Positions 35,789 to 36,242 of a stretch of DNA of 36,242 bases are shown here, piece after piece. A program made the position numbers and the translations under genes. The stretch is from Actinomycetota bacterium (GTDB lineage: Bacteria > Actinomycetota > Acidimicrobiia > Acidimicrobiales > Microtrichaceae). Location of the stretch: the NCBI GenBank assembly GCA_009701845.1, contig WLJI01000007.1, positions 1 through 36,242 of the forward strand, given 5' to 3'. The notes under the pieces are model-generated. The model did no database searches. It was not told where the DNA came from and worked only from the letters and a program-made list of their open reading frames with translations. Position 1 is the stretch's first letter. Each line of letters starts with the position of its first letter.

Positions 35789-36242
35789 GTGAGCACTCTC
35801 GAAAATATCTTCAAGGCATATGACGTTCGTGGACTAGTTCCAGAACAATTCGACTCCAAGATTGCGTATGCGGTCGGTGTGGGGTTTGCACAGTTTGTGC
35901 TTGGCGATTCCGATTCAACGGATCGGCCTAGCAAAGTCTTAGTTGCGCGAGACATGAGGCCGTCTGGGGTTGAACTCGTGGCCCAATTTGCTCTCGGTGT
36001 GCAAAGCCAGGGTCTAGATGTTGTTGATCTTGGTTTGGGGTCGACGGACTTGTTGTACTTCGCCGCTGGAAGCCTCGATGCGCCGGGTGCGATGTTTACT
36101 GCCTCGCATAATCCGGCTCAGTACAACGGCATCAAGTTCTGTAAGTCGGGTGCGCGCCCGGTCGGTGAGGACTCTGGCTTGAGCCAGATTCGCAGGGTGG
36201 CCGAGGCCGTACTTAGCGGAGAGGGTCCAGCGAACGCTGCGA
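35789..36242 (+). CDS. Phosphomannomutase/phosphoglucomutase, N-terminal fragment
   Basis: The frame from GTG 35789 stays open to the right edge, giving 151 residues of an alpha-D-phosphohexomutase. It starts LENIFKAYDVRGLVPEQ, has LVARDMRPSG (51-60), and TASHNP (104-109) with the phosphoserine Ser106, followed by YNGIKF. The enzyme interconverts mannose-6-P and mannose-1-P (or the glucose equivalents), supplying the guanylyltransferase at 13839. The start is eight bases after TACGCT and has no Shine-Dalgarno. The gene is cut by the window edge, not broken. Confidence 0.92.
   Translation, partial: MSTLENIFKAYDVRGLVPEQFDSKIAYAVGVGFAQFVLGDSDSTDRPSKVLVARDMRPSGVELVAQFALGVQSQGLDVVDLGLGSTDLLYFAAGSLDAPGAMFTASHNPAQYNGIKFCKSGARPVGEDSGLSQIRRVAEAVLSGEGPANAA

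Overview
The window reads as a chromosomal segment of a moderate-GC actinobacterium, most likely from the Acidimicrobiia (freshwater or marine Ilumatobacter-like lineage). This rests on three things: coenzyme F420 genes, an AccA3-type biotin carboxylase with a divergent BirA, and the neighbourhood PMM / DUF3499 / DUF5719 / CofD-CofE / mannose-1-phosphate guanylyltransferase / LCP, which resembles the mycobacterial Rv3257c-Rv3267 region. The Thr-rich tails and many GTG starts fit. No rRNA, tRNA, IS element, prophage or CRISPR array was seen. Genes are packed tightly and no gene-free stretch exceeds 150 bases.

Layout. (1) 1-1588: N-terminus of a flippase-like membrane protein and two small SAM methyltransferases. 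(2) 1616-4319: biotin-dependent acyl-CoA carboxylase alpha subunit, divergent from biotin protein ligase. (3) 4390-6170: p-aminobenzoate pair pabB-pabC (folate), with GTGA overlap. (4) 6256-16638: envelope polysaccharide block with LCP glycopolymer transferase, UDP-glucose dehydrogenase, three GT4 glycosyltransferases, an anchored Thr-tailed protein, mannose-1-phosphate guanylyltransferase, a GalE-like epimerase and an SDR. (5) 16691-19311: F420 block with an LLM oxidoreductase and cofD-cofE. (6) 19318-21819: gmd and rmd (GDP-D-rhamnose), with an XRE regulator between them and a perfect 17-bp dyad in the gmd-xre gap. (7) 21927-27378: giant GT2/multi-TM protein, DUF5719 protein and thioredoxin-like protein. 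(8) 27517-31158: FtsH, DUF3499, CPBP protease and a small CxxC protein. (9) 31305-36242: polytopic GT-C-like protein, GtrA-GT2 fusion and the start of phosphomannomutase.

How the genes fit together. PMM gives mannose-1-P, the guanylyltransferase makes GDP-mannose, and Gmd plus Rmd convert it to GDP-D-rhamnose. Ugd and the epimerase add UDP-glucuronate and a UDP-hexose. GT4 and GT2 enzymes would assemble a lipid-linked glycan and the LCP protein would attach it to the wall. The GtrA-GT2 fusion and the GT-C-like protein look like a polyprenyl-phosphate-sugar branch working outside the membrane.

Points most worth a second look are: the dyad next to the XRE gene; a 19-codon ORF linked by ATGA to genes on both sides; three tandem 46-bp hairpin units between trx and ftsH; a PabC lacking its usual PLP-binding glutamate; and the GtrA-first fusion. 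All family calls come from motif reading without database searches.
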